A stretch of 64,000 nucleotides of DNA, taken from Aphrophora alni (taxonomy: Eukaryota; Arthropoda; Insecta; Hemiptera; Aphrophoridae). This document shows positions 48,410 to 62,166 of this stretch, piece by piece. A program made the translations under genes and the position numbers. The stretch covers positions 15,394,954-15,458,953 of the forward strand of contig OY740771.1 of assembly GCA_963513935.1 (NCBI GenBank), written 5' to 3'. A model generated the notes under the pieces. The model made no database searches and was not told the origin of the DNA. It saw nothing but the letters and a program-made list of their open reading frames with translations. The stretch's first letter is position 1. Every line of letters starts with the position of its first letter.

Positions 48410-49915
48410 AAAGTTCACTTCACGTCAAAGCTGGCTAAGTGCCAACATCTCTCAAGTTTCCTAGTTTCATTGAACAAATGGCATCAAATAAAATAATCCT
48501 GATGTGCAATATGAAAATATCTATCTATAAAATGCAAAATTATAACAACAACATTAAATAAATTTCAAAATTTTGTCCCTCCAAAATTAAAACACATTTT
48601 CAGGTTATAAGTATTTCGAAAAATCGTGATGATTATTAAAACAGTTTTTGGATACAGCATTTGATTGGTTTTGATTTTAACCATCTACAACGGAGCTCAA
48701 TTCTGAAAATAAGAGTACACTTAAAAAATAATAATGTTTTGGAATTTGATTCGCCAACAAAATTTTATATAGGACACATAATACGATACCTATAGGGACC
48801 TAATGACAATCACAATTTTTTAATTAAACGTATATATATATTAATCTTCTCATCAAAGCTGGCTAAGTGAACAAACGAAATTAAGTTTCCTCGTTTAATT
48901 GAACATATGCCACCAAATAAAATAATCCTGGAGTTGTGATATAAGAAAAAACCTACCGATAAAATGCAAAAGTACCAACAAAAACATTAAATAAATTTCA
49001 AAATCACGTCACGTCCAAATATTTCAAATCCATCTTCAACGACGGACACACTGTCACGTTTTAATTACAACAATCGTGATGATTGGTCAAACAGTTTTTG
49101 AGATATCGTTTGTTCCATTTCTATTTAACCCTCTACAAGGGAGCTCCATTCAAAAACTAAGAGTACACTTACAAAACAATAAAACATTGAAACTAGATTC
49201 ACCAACAAAAGTATATATAGGACACAATAAACGATACCCACATGGATGACAACGAGTTGCATAATTACAACGTTCAATAAAACTCATTAATTAGTCTTCA
49301 CGTCAAAGCTGGCTAAGTGAACAAACTCCGTTATGTTTTCTTGAACACATGACATCAAACGAAATAATCCTGATGTTGTGGATGATGAAAAAACGTAGCG
49401 AAAACGCAAAATTACCAACAACAACTTAAAAACACGTCACGTCCAAAAAGTTAAAATCGTCTTCAAATACTGATAGATTGTCAAGTTTTATTTATTTAAC
49501 ATACTCGTGATGATTGGTCAATCAGTTTTTGAGATACAGTGTTTGTTCCAAATTCGATTTTAACCATCTGCAAGATATCCATTCTAAAAATAAGAGTAGG
49601 CCTACACTTACAAAGTAGTAATATTTTGAAACTATATTCACCAAACTTTTATATAGCGCACAATAATCAACACACACAGAGATATAATCACAATCACAAA
49701 CGCGTCACGTAATTAAAACTATCAACAAAACTCATAAAATAATCTTCACGTCAAAGCTGGCTAAGTGAACAAACTCCATCAAGTTTCCTCGTTTCATTGA
49801 ACACATGCCATCAAATAAAATAATCCCGAGGTTGTGCAATATGAAAAAAAAACGTATCGATAAAATGCAAAATTACCAACAAGAACGTAAATAAATTTAA
49901 AATTTCGTGCTCCTT
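48410..49915 (+). repeat. ~440-bp tandem array, about 3.3 units
   Basis: CACGTCAAAGCTGGCTAAGT or a variant starts units near 48,421, 48,849, 49,299 and 49,747 (spacings 428, 450, 448). Each unit then has AAGTTTCCTCGTTTCATTGA, AAATAAAATAATCC, GATAAAATGCAAAATTACCA, ATCGTGATGATTGGTCAAAC, GTTTTTGAGATA and TATATAGGACACAATAA. A detached copy of the unit end plus start lies at 57,735-57,925. No open frame persists through the units. Confidence 0.92.
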
Positions 49916-51187
49916 GTCCGATCGTAACAACAAATTACCGTAGTTTTCACATCGGCCAAGTCAGGTTGTATAGCAGTTTAATCGCCTCCATAAAACACCA
50001 CAAATGCTCACCAACCGACTTTTATTATCAATTTTACTTTCCATCCGACTTGAATTATTTATCGGCTTATAACTTTAATCCTGTCCATCATAAAATATTA
50101 CAACCGTCGTCGGATGACCTTGATCCGAGGATGCAGGTGGGAGGACATTGCTGACAAATTTAAAGAATCTAACGCCGTCTTAATTCTACGTTATGTCCGT
50201 TGAAATCAATGCAAGGGATACCACCTGCGACGTACAACAATCAATAGAAACCAGAATTGTTATTGTAAATCCATGACTCCTTCGCGCGAAACAATAACAC
50301 GAGCGTATATTTATGGAGCAGTTAGTTATTATTCTGGTATAGTAAGTGAATTCGAACATCAAGCACCTACACGTGAGTGAACTTTGTATTGGACTTAAGC
50401 TCTAGTCTTAAATAGGAGTTTCTTATTGGATTAGTTTCCACAATGGAGATTTCGTGATTAAATCACAGATTATTGCTTATTAAATATATCTACTTTTCCT
50501 TTAAGGTTATCTAGATATATTTTAGATTATAAAGGACAAAACACTGGCCTTGAGAACTTGATCTTTTTCAACTTCAGTTATCTGTAGGTAATCTGAAGAA
50601 CAAGGTCGTTACGGAGGAGTTAAGCAAATCTTAAAGATTTTCCCATTTGTATTGCACGTGTTAGAGATGGAATTATGTCGTAAAATCTAAATAAACGGTA
50701 AAATTACTGCACTAACTTTCTCTGATAACTTTAGATACTAGTTTTAGATATCAAAAATATAAGTTTATAACTGTCCCTATAAAGTAGTACAGAAGAGTCT
50801 TATCGACTTTTCATATTAAACGCAATATTTCGTACGATATTTAGTTATTTAAATACACCTTATCTTTGCTTTACAAATCATAAATCGTATTTGATTGACG
50901 TAGTTTTTGAATAACAGTTTCCAATGTTTGTTTTCTCCTTTTGCCAATTATTCTTGAAACTCACTTAACAATTCATGAATTTTACTTGAGATTTTACCCA
51001 ATCGTTTGGTCATTAATCTTTACCATCCAAACTTGAGTAAAGGTGTAAGGTAAGGGTAATTATGTCTTTATAACAACACTAAAGTTGATTTTTCTTCTTC
51101 TTTTTTTTAACATTAACTCTTTACTGATTACAACTTACGCCAATTTGGTAAAAATCTATATGATCGACACCACAATTTTAAGTTATA
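49916..51187. other. No gene seen
   Basis: The plus frame at 49,966-50,154 is unrecognised. Confidence 0.4.
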
Positions 51188-52134
51188 CATATATGTGTAT
51201 ATATGGAAGGTTATAATTCAGGGGTGGTATAGAGGTCAAAAGTTTAAGAAACGTTTCTGTGAACATATGCCCGGAAACGCTTCTTTTACTGACTAACAGC
51301 CATTTTATTATTATTTTTTCCTAATTAAAATACGTCCTTAGAACACTGTAACCGATTGAGTTGAAAATTTGCACGGAACTAGAAATTGTATATAGTTTGA
51401 AAAAATAATGACTTGTTCCGATAATCTGTTTCTAAATGACAGTCATTTAAAAAATGCAAATAACGCATAAACAGTAAATGTTTATCTAAGTCGTTGAGTA
51501 TTTTTTAAATATTTTATTATTGTTATTTTTGTTTCAAATTTCATTTACTATTGAATGGTGTATTAGTTTGATACAATTCAACATATCGATCGTTCAAAAT
51601 CTTTGATGGTAAATTTCATTTTTATTTCGTTAAATTCACAACAATGTATAACAATTAGTTGATTCTTTTTGAGTTTAAATATGGTGTTTAGATTAATGGT
51701 CATATGATATAGTCCAACGCTCTCAGCAACGCACCCTAATAGACGCTGTTTTACTGATACCCTTTATTCGATAGTTTTGTCAGCTATAACATTCGATAGG
51801 ATATTAAAAAGACTACAAAAAATTACTCTTAACGTTTTAAAAATTTACTGTTTTTGAGTGATTTTCATTTAAAATTTTTAAATGGCGCCATTTTGAAACG
51901 GATTATTGTAACAAGTTCATTATTTTGTTTTAATAGACATATATTAATTCCGTGCAAATTTGAATTTAATCTGTTAAGCCGTTCTACAAATGTAAATTAT
52001 TTAGTAAACAAAACAAAATGGCGGATAACTGGTAAAAGAAGCGTTTCTGGACATATATTTTTAGGAACTTTTTCTTTATTTTTATCCATATAATGACCCT
52101 CTGAATTATCTCCGCGTATTACAAAAACGCCCTG
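51188..52134. mobile_element. 947-bp inverted-repeat MITE, TA-flanked
   Basis: The left arm (51,188-51,490) and right arm (about 51,820-52,134) are reverse complements in blocks: ATAATTCAG; AAACGCTTCTTTTAC; GCCATTTT; AAATTTGCACGGAA; ATAATGACTTGTT-like; ACAGTAAAT. The right end GCCCTG-TA is a CAGGGC-type terminus. Counting the same distance on the left places a TA-CATATATG start, so both ends are bounded by TA. The plus frame at 51,854-52,093 is inside the right arm and is not a gene. Confidence 0.82.
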
Positions 52135-52136
52135 TA

Positions 52137-52430
52137 TACGGTGATTAAAAAAGGTTGAACGCTTTCTTTAAAAAAAATAAGTACATAAATATTTAAAAAG
52201 TTTACCCCTCGAGAATGTTTAGTGTTGAAGCTAGATGTATTACCAAATTGTTTATATCACCCGCCATTTTTCCAATATGGCGGTCAGCTCTAATTGGGGA
52301 CCTCTATTTTATCACAATTTTGGATAAAACACATTATTTTAAAACTTTTTTTACTCTTGAGTGTTTTTTCGATATCTACAACCGTTTATGAAATATAAGC
52401 GCTCAAAGTTGTGAAAATACAAATATTAAA
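52137..52430 (+). repeat. Family A copy, abutting the preceding MITE
   Basis: It begins TACGGTGATTAAAAAAGG directly after the MITE's flanking TA. It contains CCGCCATTTTTCCAATATGG, TTTTAAAACTTTTTTTA, GTTTTTTCGATATC and ACAACCGTTTA. It is homologous to 31,141-31,446 and 55,275-55,600. Confidence 0.7.
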
Positions 52431-52466
52431 CAGGTTTTGTATTTATTGCTATATTAAGACATGTCA

Positions 52467-52830
52467 CTACCAACTTTCTTGACAATTATTAATTAAATGT
52501 TCAAATTGCAATCCATTTTGTCGCATACACAGCTGTGCTCTTTTCACTACTGATTTGGTTGATATCCTAATGAAATTACGTGTCCACGACCTTATGTTTG
52601 TTACCCTATCCGGGATATCTACTGATTGATAGACACTACACTTTATACATAACCACATAGAAAAATCCATGGGAGTTAGATCAGGACTTTGGGGAGTCAC
52701 ATAACAGGACCACTTTTTCGAATCCAATTATCTTGAAAAAAAAGTGTTAGGAAACCTGTCACCTGTCCACTGTTATGAGGAGGAATCTCCACTGTTATCT
52801 TCTTGGAAGAATAGCACATCTCTCTCTGCT
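52467..52830 (-). pseudogene. DD41D-type transposase relic, C-terminal part
   Basis: The minus-strand translation starts near 52,830 with VLFFQED (compare YFQQDG), then after stops DRFPNTFFSR, DSKKWSC, then TPQSPDLTPMDFSMW and RMRQNGLQFEHLI-like residues at the C-terminus. The third Asp in TPMD is retained. The second motif is altered to QEDN. Stops and indels abolish function. No N-terminal half was found upstream. It may belong to the same element as the adjoining family A end. Confidence 0.72.
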
Positions 52831-53491
52831 ACAGGAGCGTGTAACTTAAAATATCAAACATGACGTTTGATAAACTCCCAGAGTTTCCCAAGTTTCCCTC
52901 AAAATAAAGTGTATTCCCGTCAACGCACACCAACAGTTGATAGAAAATCTCACCTAAAGACGAGTTTCACAATGTTCAGAGGATTTTTTTTAGTGTTTTA
53001 AAACTACATACACTTTATTATCGATGCACAGATCAGATTTTAATGAAATTCCATTTAAAATGAAGTCGGTTTAAATGCTTCTGAAAAATGTTTCAACAAT
53101 CAATTTTATGTAACTTTTCCTAGATCACCTACGGCTATACCCAGTTTGTAATTATTACTGGATACATTAAAGCATGTGATTAAGATATGATAGCTGAAAC
53201 AAAAATGTATTAACAGTGCTTAATAATACAAAATGTTTTTAATTCACTGGGTGTAAATATAAAAAGTTTTTGTAAGTCAGTGGATGGTCTAGACAATTAA
53301 CAAAAGAATATGATTTTGGTTTCCTATCGATAACTCTGCTATTCCTCAGCCTATAGACCAAATAAAAATAACAATCGTGTTATTACACCTTTTACCCTTG
53401 CTCTAGTTTAAATTTCACCTGAATTTGACTTAAAAAATAAGAAAAATCGTCAAGCAATATGTTCAATTAGCAAATTTTTTAAACAGTTATC
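52831..53491. other. No gene seen
   Basis: Anonymous AT-rich DNA. Confidence 0.45.
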
Positions 53492-54573
<1,082 letters not shown>

Positions 54574-55274
54574 ACAGAGAAAATCATTGAAACCCATCTA
54601 ATAGATGCTCTTTTCGAAACAAAAGTAGGAAAAAAACTTCTTTAACAGTACTCAATCTATTGAAAATACTTTAACTAGAAATAAGTTTAATTTTCTTATT
54701 GACAATCTCCTATTGAAGCTTAAACTATAACCAAATAATCATCTTTCATTTGTAAATTGGATCGTCTCCCTTCAAATGATTCCAGACTTGAATTATTACC
54801 TTAGGTTTCCACATTACAAGAAACAACAATATTTCATCGATAATGTCAAATTAATTTTTAATTGAAAACCAACTTCGTCTGTGAACTCCAAAAAAACAGC
54901 AGGAGTTAACCGTTGTTGAATCCAGGTTAAGTTCAAGTGTAGGAGGCTTCAGTCTACCTGTTGGCTTTCCAATCTTGACATTCTTTCTGTTGCCATGACC
55001 TTTTAAATCTTTGTATCTTAGAAGGAAAACAAAACTGGAAGATGTAGTGTTCTGCATAAACTGTGTCCTAATTATTTACCCTGTACAAAGTGCCATTGTT
55101 CTCCATACATGTATGCTTTGGTTATCATAAGGAATTCTTTATCACTCAATGAAAGCATGAACTATTACACTTCACCTGTCCACTAGACTACCGACTGCCA
55201 AGTTCATTCTACCTGCTATTGTCTTATTAGATTTCATACTTGAAAGACAATCGATTCATTATAAAAATAGAATT
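54574..55274. other. No gene seen
   Basis: The minus frame at 54,851-55,057 is unrecognised. Confidence 0.4.
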
Positions 55275-55600
55275 TATTAATGGGTTTTAAGGTTAAATGT
55301 GTTTTTTTTAAGCTAAACATTTCATACAGATAAATTGAAACAGGTGTGATCACTGTTTTATTTGATAAGTATAAAAAAATTAAAAAGTAAAAAATTGAAA
55401 AGGTGAACCTCCAGAGTTTTAAAGTTAAAACTAGAGGTAATAACAAAATTTTCATATCAATACCTATTTACTCAATATGGCGGTCAACACTAAATTTTTA
55501 TGTCACTTTTGGATAAAAATAAATAGTTTTAAACTTTTTTATTCTTGGATATTTTTCGATATCAGCAACCATTAATAAGCTACGCTTTATTAAAGTCAAA
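55275..55600 (+). repeat. Family A copy
   Basis: CAGGTGTGATCACTGTTTTA, TTTGATAAGTA, CTCAATATGGCGGTCAACAC, TTTTAAACTTTTTTATTCTT and GATATTTTTCGATATC occur in family order. The minus frame at 55,234-55,455 lies inside and is rejected. Confidence 0.72.
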
Positions 55601-56317
55601 TTTTAACTAGAGCCTAGTTGAAAGGTGTAATAACACTACTATTATTTTTATTTGTTCAGTTGGATATGGAATAACAGAGTTATCGACAGAAGAAAAAAAT
55701 CGTGTAATTGTTTACAACATACACTGGTTTACACCAACTGTTTATTATTACTAAATTTATTACACCTTGCGAATTAAAAACAAATTGTATTGCTAAGTAC
55801 TGTTAATACATTTTCTTCGGATATATAATCTTATTCACGACGTCTAATGCATCCGGTAATAATTACAAACTGGTGTAAGCCAGTAGGTGTTACAGAAATT
55901 GCTAATAAAATAAAGTCGGTGAAAGCACCTGTTCGAAAAATGTTAACTTAATTATTCGAAACTGCTTTGCATTGTAAAATTTGTCGAACAGCTGGTTTAG
56001 GTAATAAAGAGTATCAATTAACTACCTGAATTTATAAAGTGTATTGCCAACATTATTTTACAGAAAATTAGTTCTTTGATATAACAATAATATCGCAATA
56101 TGATACATACCATATGTTTTTCATAATTTGTAATAAACAGTAACTGAAAAGACAGACTTTGTCTTATTAATCAAAATGGAGACAGCGGGTATAAAATAAA
56201 TTACAATTTTGATCAAATTTTTCTCAATTGTAGACTCAAGTACCAAAATCAAATAAATTGGTCTCCATTTCCCAATGACGTTTGGTGATTTATTGATAAA
56301 ACACACAATATAATAGG
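55601..56317. other. No gene seen
   Basis: The minus frame at 56,121-56,306 is unrecognised. Confidence 0.4.
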
Positions 56318-56395
56318 CAGATTTTACTGTTATAAAAGACGTAATTTCTCAAAATCTACTCCATCGATTTCGTTAAAATTTTAATGAAAATTAAT
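56318..56395 (+). repeat. Isolated family C fragment
   Basis: GTTATAAAAGACGTAATTTC, TCAAAATCTACTCCATCGAT and TTCGTTAAAATTTTAATGAA match the 825-1640 array unit. Confidence 0.65.
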
Positions 56396-56479
56396 GACTT
56401 AAGTAAAACTATACAGTATAACAAACACACAGAACACTATTCTCATAAAAAAATACGCATAAGTATCAGACGCGTTTCA

Positions 56480-56510
56480 ACGACAAGGTCGTCCTCTTCA
56501 GTGATACACG
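56480..56510 (-). other. CTGAAGA...GAAACGCG motif, copy 6, minus strand, with hairpin
   Basis: The minus strand reads CTGAAGAGG, then ACGAC-CTT-GTCGT (5-bp perfect stem), then TGAAACGCG. Confidence 0.75.
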
Positions 56511-57609
56511 AGCTACACCAATAAAACTAGATAAATAACATAGATTAATAAGTAAAACTAGTAGCCTACTATTAAGCAATAAACGGCAAAAAATAAAAAT
56601 AAAAAGCTGTTTTTAAAAGCTCGATTTCAAATTCGTATTTTTAATTTTTTTTTTTTTTTCAAAAACCGTGTTTACTCTTTGATTGGCAACAATGGAACTC
56701 ATATTTTTGGTGACGATTCGATTTTATTTCGATTGGGTGGATAATAGTGAGAGAAAGTTAATGCAATATATTTACCTTTTATTTGTAACAACAATCAGTG
56801 AGATTAATACGCTTGAGGAGCAATAATTCTAGATTGTTAAGTAACTCAACAATTCTATTATTTAATATGTGACCTCTTCTAATACAATTATTGCACCGGG
56901 TAGGTCGCGCCATATGGCACTAACTGATGTGTAATTTGTTGTATTACTCCGCGACCTATGGAGAAGATATTTAAAACCTGTAAACACAGGCGTTCGGGGT
57001 GTACGACCTCGACATGAGATTCGCTAAAGTGCATTTTGTTATTGTATTGCATAAAAACTGGTTATCAAGGTCATACAACAGCTGGTCATGTTTCCTTTAC
57101 CTATTGAAAAAATAATGCACAACTCACTTCGCTCTAGAGATGACTTGATAAAGACTTGCAGGATCATATTGCGCAGGACTTGACCAACAGCGATGGAACA
57201 AGTTATCTGTAAATTGGGAAATGTTGTTTGGAATAACTTGTTTGTTTTTTTTTAGAGAAACAACCGACTTGTATTGAAGTTAATATAATAAACGATACAA
57301 AAACATTGCACAAACTTTCTCAATCACCCATCCTCTAAACCAATTGGAAAAAAAAAAAAAAAAAAACACCATAAAAGTTCTCTAAAAGAATTGTCAGTCA
57401 AAAAGTGAAAATTAATTTTTAATATATTTTTTTAAACATGTTATATTATTAAATAGAGCATAATTGCTTCGCTCAAGTCATAATCTCGTTCTCAGCTTAA
57501 AACGTTTTTTTTTTTTTTTTTTTTTTTTCAAATCTAGTTTTTCTCTCTTATTGTTTAAAGTGAAAAAACCTTTCGGTCAACCATCAATACAAAAAGAAGA
57601 AAAGACATA
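56511..57609. other. No gene seen
   Basis: Two poly-A/T runs (near 57,350 and 57,507). Weak similarity to 14,400 near 56,700. Confidence 0.4.
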
Positions 57610-57690
57610 AAATATAAAGACTCCTAATCCTGGACTACTCAAATAATGTCAAGGTCGGAAGAGAACAATAGTTGGTCAATAAAGATCTTC
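57610..57690 (+). repeat. Family B fragment
   Basis: CTCCTAATCCTGGACTACTC, AAGGTCGGAAGAGAACAATA and GTTGGTCAATAAAGATCTTC match the family start. Confidence 0.65.
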
Positions 57691-57734
57691 AGCAAAGGAT
57701 TTCCATTTCAAAAATAGTATATACTAATATAGTT

Positions 57735-57925
57735 TACGTTTTTAAATATATGAAATTTTAAATTTACACTTCCCAAAAATATTTAAATTGATACAATAAC
57801 GAAAGACACCGGGACATAGTAGCAGACACACATTATTGGAATTTTGAATAAAACTCATAGATTATTCTTCACGTCAAAGCTGGCCAAGTGAACAAATTCT
57901 ATCAAGTATTGAACATGTGCCTTTA
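57735..57925 (+). repeat. Detached copy of the ~440-bp array unit
   Basis: AATAAAACTCATAGATTATT then CTTCACGTCAAAGCTGGCCA, AGTGAACAAATTCTATCAAG and GAACATGTGCC match the unit junction at 49,280-49,350 and 49,725-49,810. Confidence 0.75.
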
Positions 57926-58239
57926 GTTTTGTTTTATGTAACTGGTTCAGTTTTTTTTATGCCAATTACTCCTATACAGTAAAATATATTTTTATAAACG
58001 ATTTTGCACATGAATTTATATAATTAAATTTCGCATTTCACTAAAATTTGAACGAAATCGGTAGAACTCATTTTTAGAAATTAAATATTTATAACCTCAA
58101 AGTTGATTTTTTTTTTTTTTTGCGAACGGCTATTTTGGGAAGTTGACAAATACATTTTGCCGCTTAGATGATTAATTTTAGTAAAATATAGAAAATAGTA
58201 TTTTTTTGTTCTTTTCTTATGGAACGTAACCCAAAATGT
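57926..58239. other. No gene seen
   Basis: AT-rich. CATTTCACTAAAATTTGAAC and GAAATCGGTAGA resemble family C in reverse. Confidence 0.35.
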
Positions 58240-59120
58240 TTAGTTATAAAAAAATTAGTAAACGTTCTAAATTTGGTGACAATTTTTCTACATTTCACAT
58301 TATATTAAAATCGGTTCGCACGTTTGGGCCACACATACGACAGACAATCAGACATCATTCAACAAACCGCATTTTGGGATTACACATCAAGGGTTCTCAA
58401 AAATTGGAAAAAGTGCCAAAGTTGGCAAGAATATACCCAATTCCAAATTTTATTTAACAAAATTCACATCTTTCGGGTACACATATGACAGGAAAACAGA
58501 CAACATTAAAAAATAAATAAATAAAAAATAAAACATTTTGTGAGATTAGGCCTACTCTACAGGGGTTTTCAAAAATTGGAAAAAGTTCTAATTTTGCCAA
58601 AATATGTCCAAATCCAAATTTTATTAATATCAGTTCACACGTTTCAGCTACTCACGTGAAAGACAAACAGACTTCGTTACAAGTTACAAAACCAATTTTT
58701 GGTTACTCATCAGGATATCTCAAAAATTATTAAAATTTCAAAATTTGTCCATAATAAGTCCACATTTCAAATTTTATTAAAATTGGTTCACTCGTTTCAA
58801 CAGACAGAAACAATTTCAAAAACTTTTTTGGTACTCATCAGGAGACACAAAAATCTGGAAAAAATTTAACAATATAAAAAAATAACTCCACATTCCAAAA
58901 TTTATTAAAATCAGTAAACACGCTTAAACTAAACATACGACAGACAAACTGACATCATTCCAAAAACCACTTTTTGTTATTCACAGGAGATCACAAAATT
59001 GGAATAAGTTTCAAATTTGACGAAAATATTCCCACATTCCAAATTTTATTTAAATCAGTGCGTTTCGACTACAGGTAGGCCCTACGACAAACAAAAAATC
59101 ACTTTTTAATAATTAGAGGA
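58240..59120 (+). repeat. 128-172-bp tandem array, about 6 units
   Basis: CCAAATTTTATT or variants occur near 58,280, 58,439, 58,611, 58,767, 58,895 and 59,037. Each is followed by AAATCGGTT-like DNA, CACGTTT, ACGACAGACAAACAGAC-like DNA, then CTCAAAAATTGGAAAAAGT. A plus frame (58,236-58,457) translates part of one unit and is rejected as a gene. Units drift in length. Confidence 0.85.
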
Positions 59121-59629
59121 CCTCAAAACAGATATATCGTAAAAAATATATCGATATATCGTTGATTTCATTTTATAAACCATCTATAAATTCAGTTTTA
59201 GGCCCTAACCTAAACTATACATAAAAGTCTGATATTCTTATAAATCCAGGATTCATCAGATGAACATAACAATATTGGTTGCCACAGTTTTGAGGCTTCT
59301 TTAATAACATTTATTTTTCATTGCGGGTGACAATAAAAATTCATACAAGTCATAAGTCATACATCCACTACAAGACACTTCATAATTGTACTTATTATAA
59401 ATATTCAAATGACAAAATTAACTATCACAAATCAAAATAAAGAATATATTTACATTAAGATGAAGGTAGTAAACGATAAATATCCTAACATAAATAAATA
59501 CTTAAAAATAGAATTATTTATTACAAATAATAATGTTTTTAATATATAGATATTAAAAAGAAAATACAACCAGTTTTATAATTTTATTAAAAATAAATAA
59601 TATATTTAAAGATGTCGACAGCGTTAGTA
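59121..59629. other. AT-rich DNA, no gene seen
   Basis: Very AT-rich, with ATATATCG repeats at the left. Confidence 0.45.
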
Positions 59630-60225
59630 GGATGGCAACTCTCTAGCTAGTGGGATCTTTATAGCCATCATCATGGAAGATGGCCAGCTTCCATGTCGAT
59701 ATTTGGTGCTTTCAAAAGGGAAATTTAGTTTGTATTACGTGAACCCATTCCCGGGGTACCTTCTTCCAACGTCGTCCTCCTGATACTGCAAGTTCCGCTT
59801 ATTCATTCTCTTAAATTTATCAGAAGAAGCAGATGTTGTAGTTTTGGCGTTAGACAGCGGCTCTGCTGCCTCCGTGCTGTTCTGTGGCGTTTCTAGCAGC
59901 GTTCCACCTGAACGGAAGCGTCCACTGGGACGTGGTGTTCACGTCTCAGTGGAACTATCTTCTTTAGACGTGGTTAGCTGAAAATGAGCTTTTTCTGCCG
60001 TATTTGTGCGATCACTGTCCGACAACACCACATTCCTTTCAGCTCGGTTCTTCTGGTGAACGTGTACCTCGGACTGACACTGTCAGCCGCATCCCAATGC
60101 GAACACTAACTATTAGTTCTCCGTAAATCCTCTTCTGCGTTCCAGTCCTCTTAGTTGCCGACAGATAAATGGCAGGGATTCTTGGAAGGCAGGCTCCAAC
60201 AGGCGAAGGCTACCCTCGTTATAAA
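59630..60225 (-). pseudogene. Decayed protein-coding stretch of unknown identity
   Basis: One minus-strand frame stays coherent for about 190 codons with only a few stops. It starts near SLRLLEPAFQESLPFICRQL, then LERRRGFTEN followed by TAA TAG. It resumes through QSEVHVHQKNRAERNVVLSD, ANTTAEK-like and SKEDSSTET, then a TGA. Next come LLETPQNSTEAAEPL, SASSDKFKRMNKRN and YQEDDVGRRYPGNGFT, and TAA. The DNA is clearly GC-richer than the flanks, and the frame is Ser/Thr/Glu-rich with low-complexity linker character. I do not recognise a domain. It could be a retrocopied host exon, a last exon with nonsense changes, or LINE/gag-like ORF1. Introns elsewhere cannot be excluded. Confidence 0.45.
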
Positions 60226-62166
60226 AATATGAATTGGCATTAAATATACTTATTTCAGTCACATTTTGATAAATCTCATTATGTACAAACCTCTAAAAAA
60301 TTTACAAATGTGTAGATTTTCTTAAAATGTACGAAATTAACACTTTTTTTGTGAAAGTAACGCTGTAACCAACTTTCATGTTTTTACAAAATCGTAGATA
60401 ATGAACGTTCTCAGCGTTTTTCATTAAAAAATATGGACAAAAATACTTTCAGTTGAATAATACCCAGTCAGGATGGGGAGAGAAAGATGTTCTAATACTT
60501 TATGACCGCTGTGATCTTAGGACAACTTGTTTGTTTCATGCACAGCCACTCACTGCATTTAAATTTACAATAAAATATGTTTTCTTACTGTAGAAGATAT
60601 TACACCGGAGCTCACAACATTTTGATACGAGAAGAAGCTGACTTTCTATTTTATAGGACACAGTTTTCTATAATTATTCAATTATTTGGAATTAGGTTTT
60701 TATATTTGTTACGGGCGAATGTACTATGAATAATGTCTAAAAGGTTATATCTAAATTGAACCCTAGCTCTTTTTTTTAAATTAGAGTGAAAAATATATTT
60801 TGATTAAGCCAAAAAATTCTAAATCGTACGTACAATAAAGTTATAGTTCGTAAGTAAACTGAAAAATGCCAAAACCCCTGTCAGGTTCTTTTTGTTTAGA
60901 GTATATAGTTTGATGTTTGATAAAAATTTAATATAATTAGATTGTTTGATTTTGAAATATTCCACCATTTGGTTTGGCACTTTTGGAGGGTCCTGACGAA
61001 TATATTTTGTTTGCAGATAATTGATTTATGTGAGAAAGTTTGCGCATTTTTTTTTTAAACAATTATTTTGCTCAAGTATATGCCTAGGTAGAATATAGAA
61101 TAATATCTGAAAGTATTTGTGATTAATTTGATTTTGTTAACGCTAGGGACAATGTGTACGTATTGTCAATAGTACGTATTTTTCAAGTAGTTTTGGGTAA
61201 ATTAGCTATTTGTCATTTTTCTTATAAGGTGTTCCTTTTAAGCTCTTACAAGGAGCTTACAAGGAACAACTCTTGCGTTGTTACAACTCTTACAAGGAGC
61301 TCCTTTTCAACTCTTACGACATTAAGGGGAGTCCCTACTATAGTTTTCGTGTATTTCTTTATATAATTTTTTAATGTTTATGCGTTTTGATGCATATGAA
61401 CAGGAAAAAAAATTGGAGAAATATTTTGAACGCTTCAGTCATCACAATGGTTTGAAATTTTATAACTCAAGAACTATAAGACCTGAAACATTCCTCGAGA
61501 TGTCATTTAACAGCTGATTATATGTTCTAAAAATCCATGCAGGGATGATTAACAGTTACATAAAACCATAATTTGTATTAAACAAATTTTAAAATAAGAT
61601 ATAATTAATTTCCAAAAGCATGCATGGAATTTTAATTAATATTGTGTTGAATACATGTACAAACTTTTATGTTTTTATGACCTGTACTATTTTAATTATA
61701 AGACTTTTGAGGAAAAAAACTATGAAAATCACAACTTTTGGAAAAAAAAACCTGAATTTATAAAAATATAAACTTTTTTTCGAAAATGATCAACACTATT
61801 AAACTGAACTCAAATCATTTCTCCAATTCAAGACGAAACTCATTTCATTGTTTTTACTCTTTGCGTACATTAAGTTTACTGCATAAATGTTATTTATCAA
61901 AAAGGGGATTTTGGTACAATATAGCACGAGACAGAAAGTAATTATTGTCTATTTAAAAAAAATTAAATAATGTTTCCAACTGAATATTTAATTTTTCTCA
62001 ATAACTCTTTTAATGACCTCAATATCTTATAAAACACTTTTTTTTTCCGATGCAGTGGAATTTCGCAAACTCAAACTCACGTAATTTCAAAAGCTCATAA
62101 ATTACATATTCTTTCATTTCCTTGAAAAAAAGTTTTTAATTCAATAAATATAGAGAACCTAAGCTT
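60226..62166. other. AT-rich DNA, no gene seen
   Basis: The plus frame at 61,154-61,366 spans small local repeats (TTACAAGGAGCT twice near 61,250 and 61,290, and AACTCTTAC) and is not recognised. Confidence 0.4.

Noticed and set aside
48410..49915. CRISPR array
   Set aside because: Units are ~440 bp, diverged throughout, without a short-repeat/unique-spacer pattern, and the DNA is animal.
58236..58457. 73-codon plus frame as a gene
   Set aside because: It falls in a tandem array and is not maintained in the other units.
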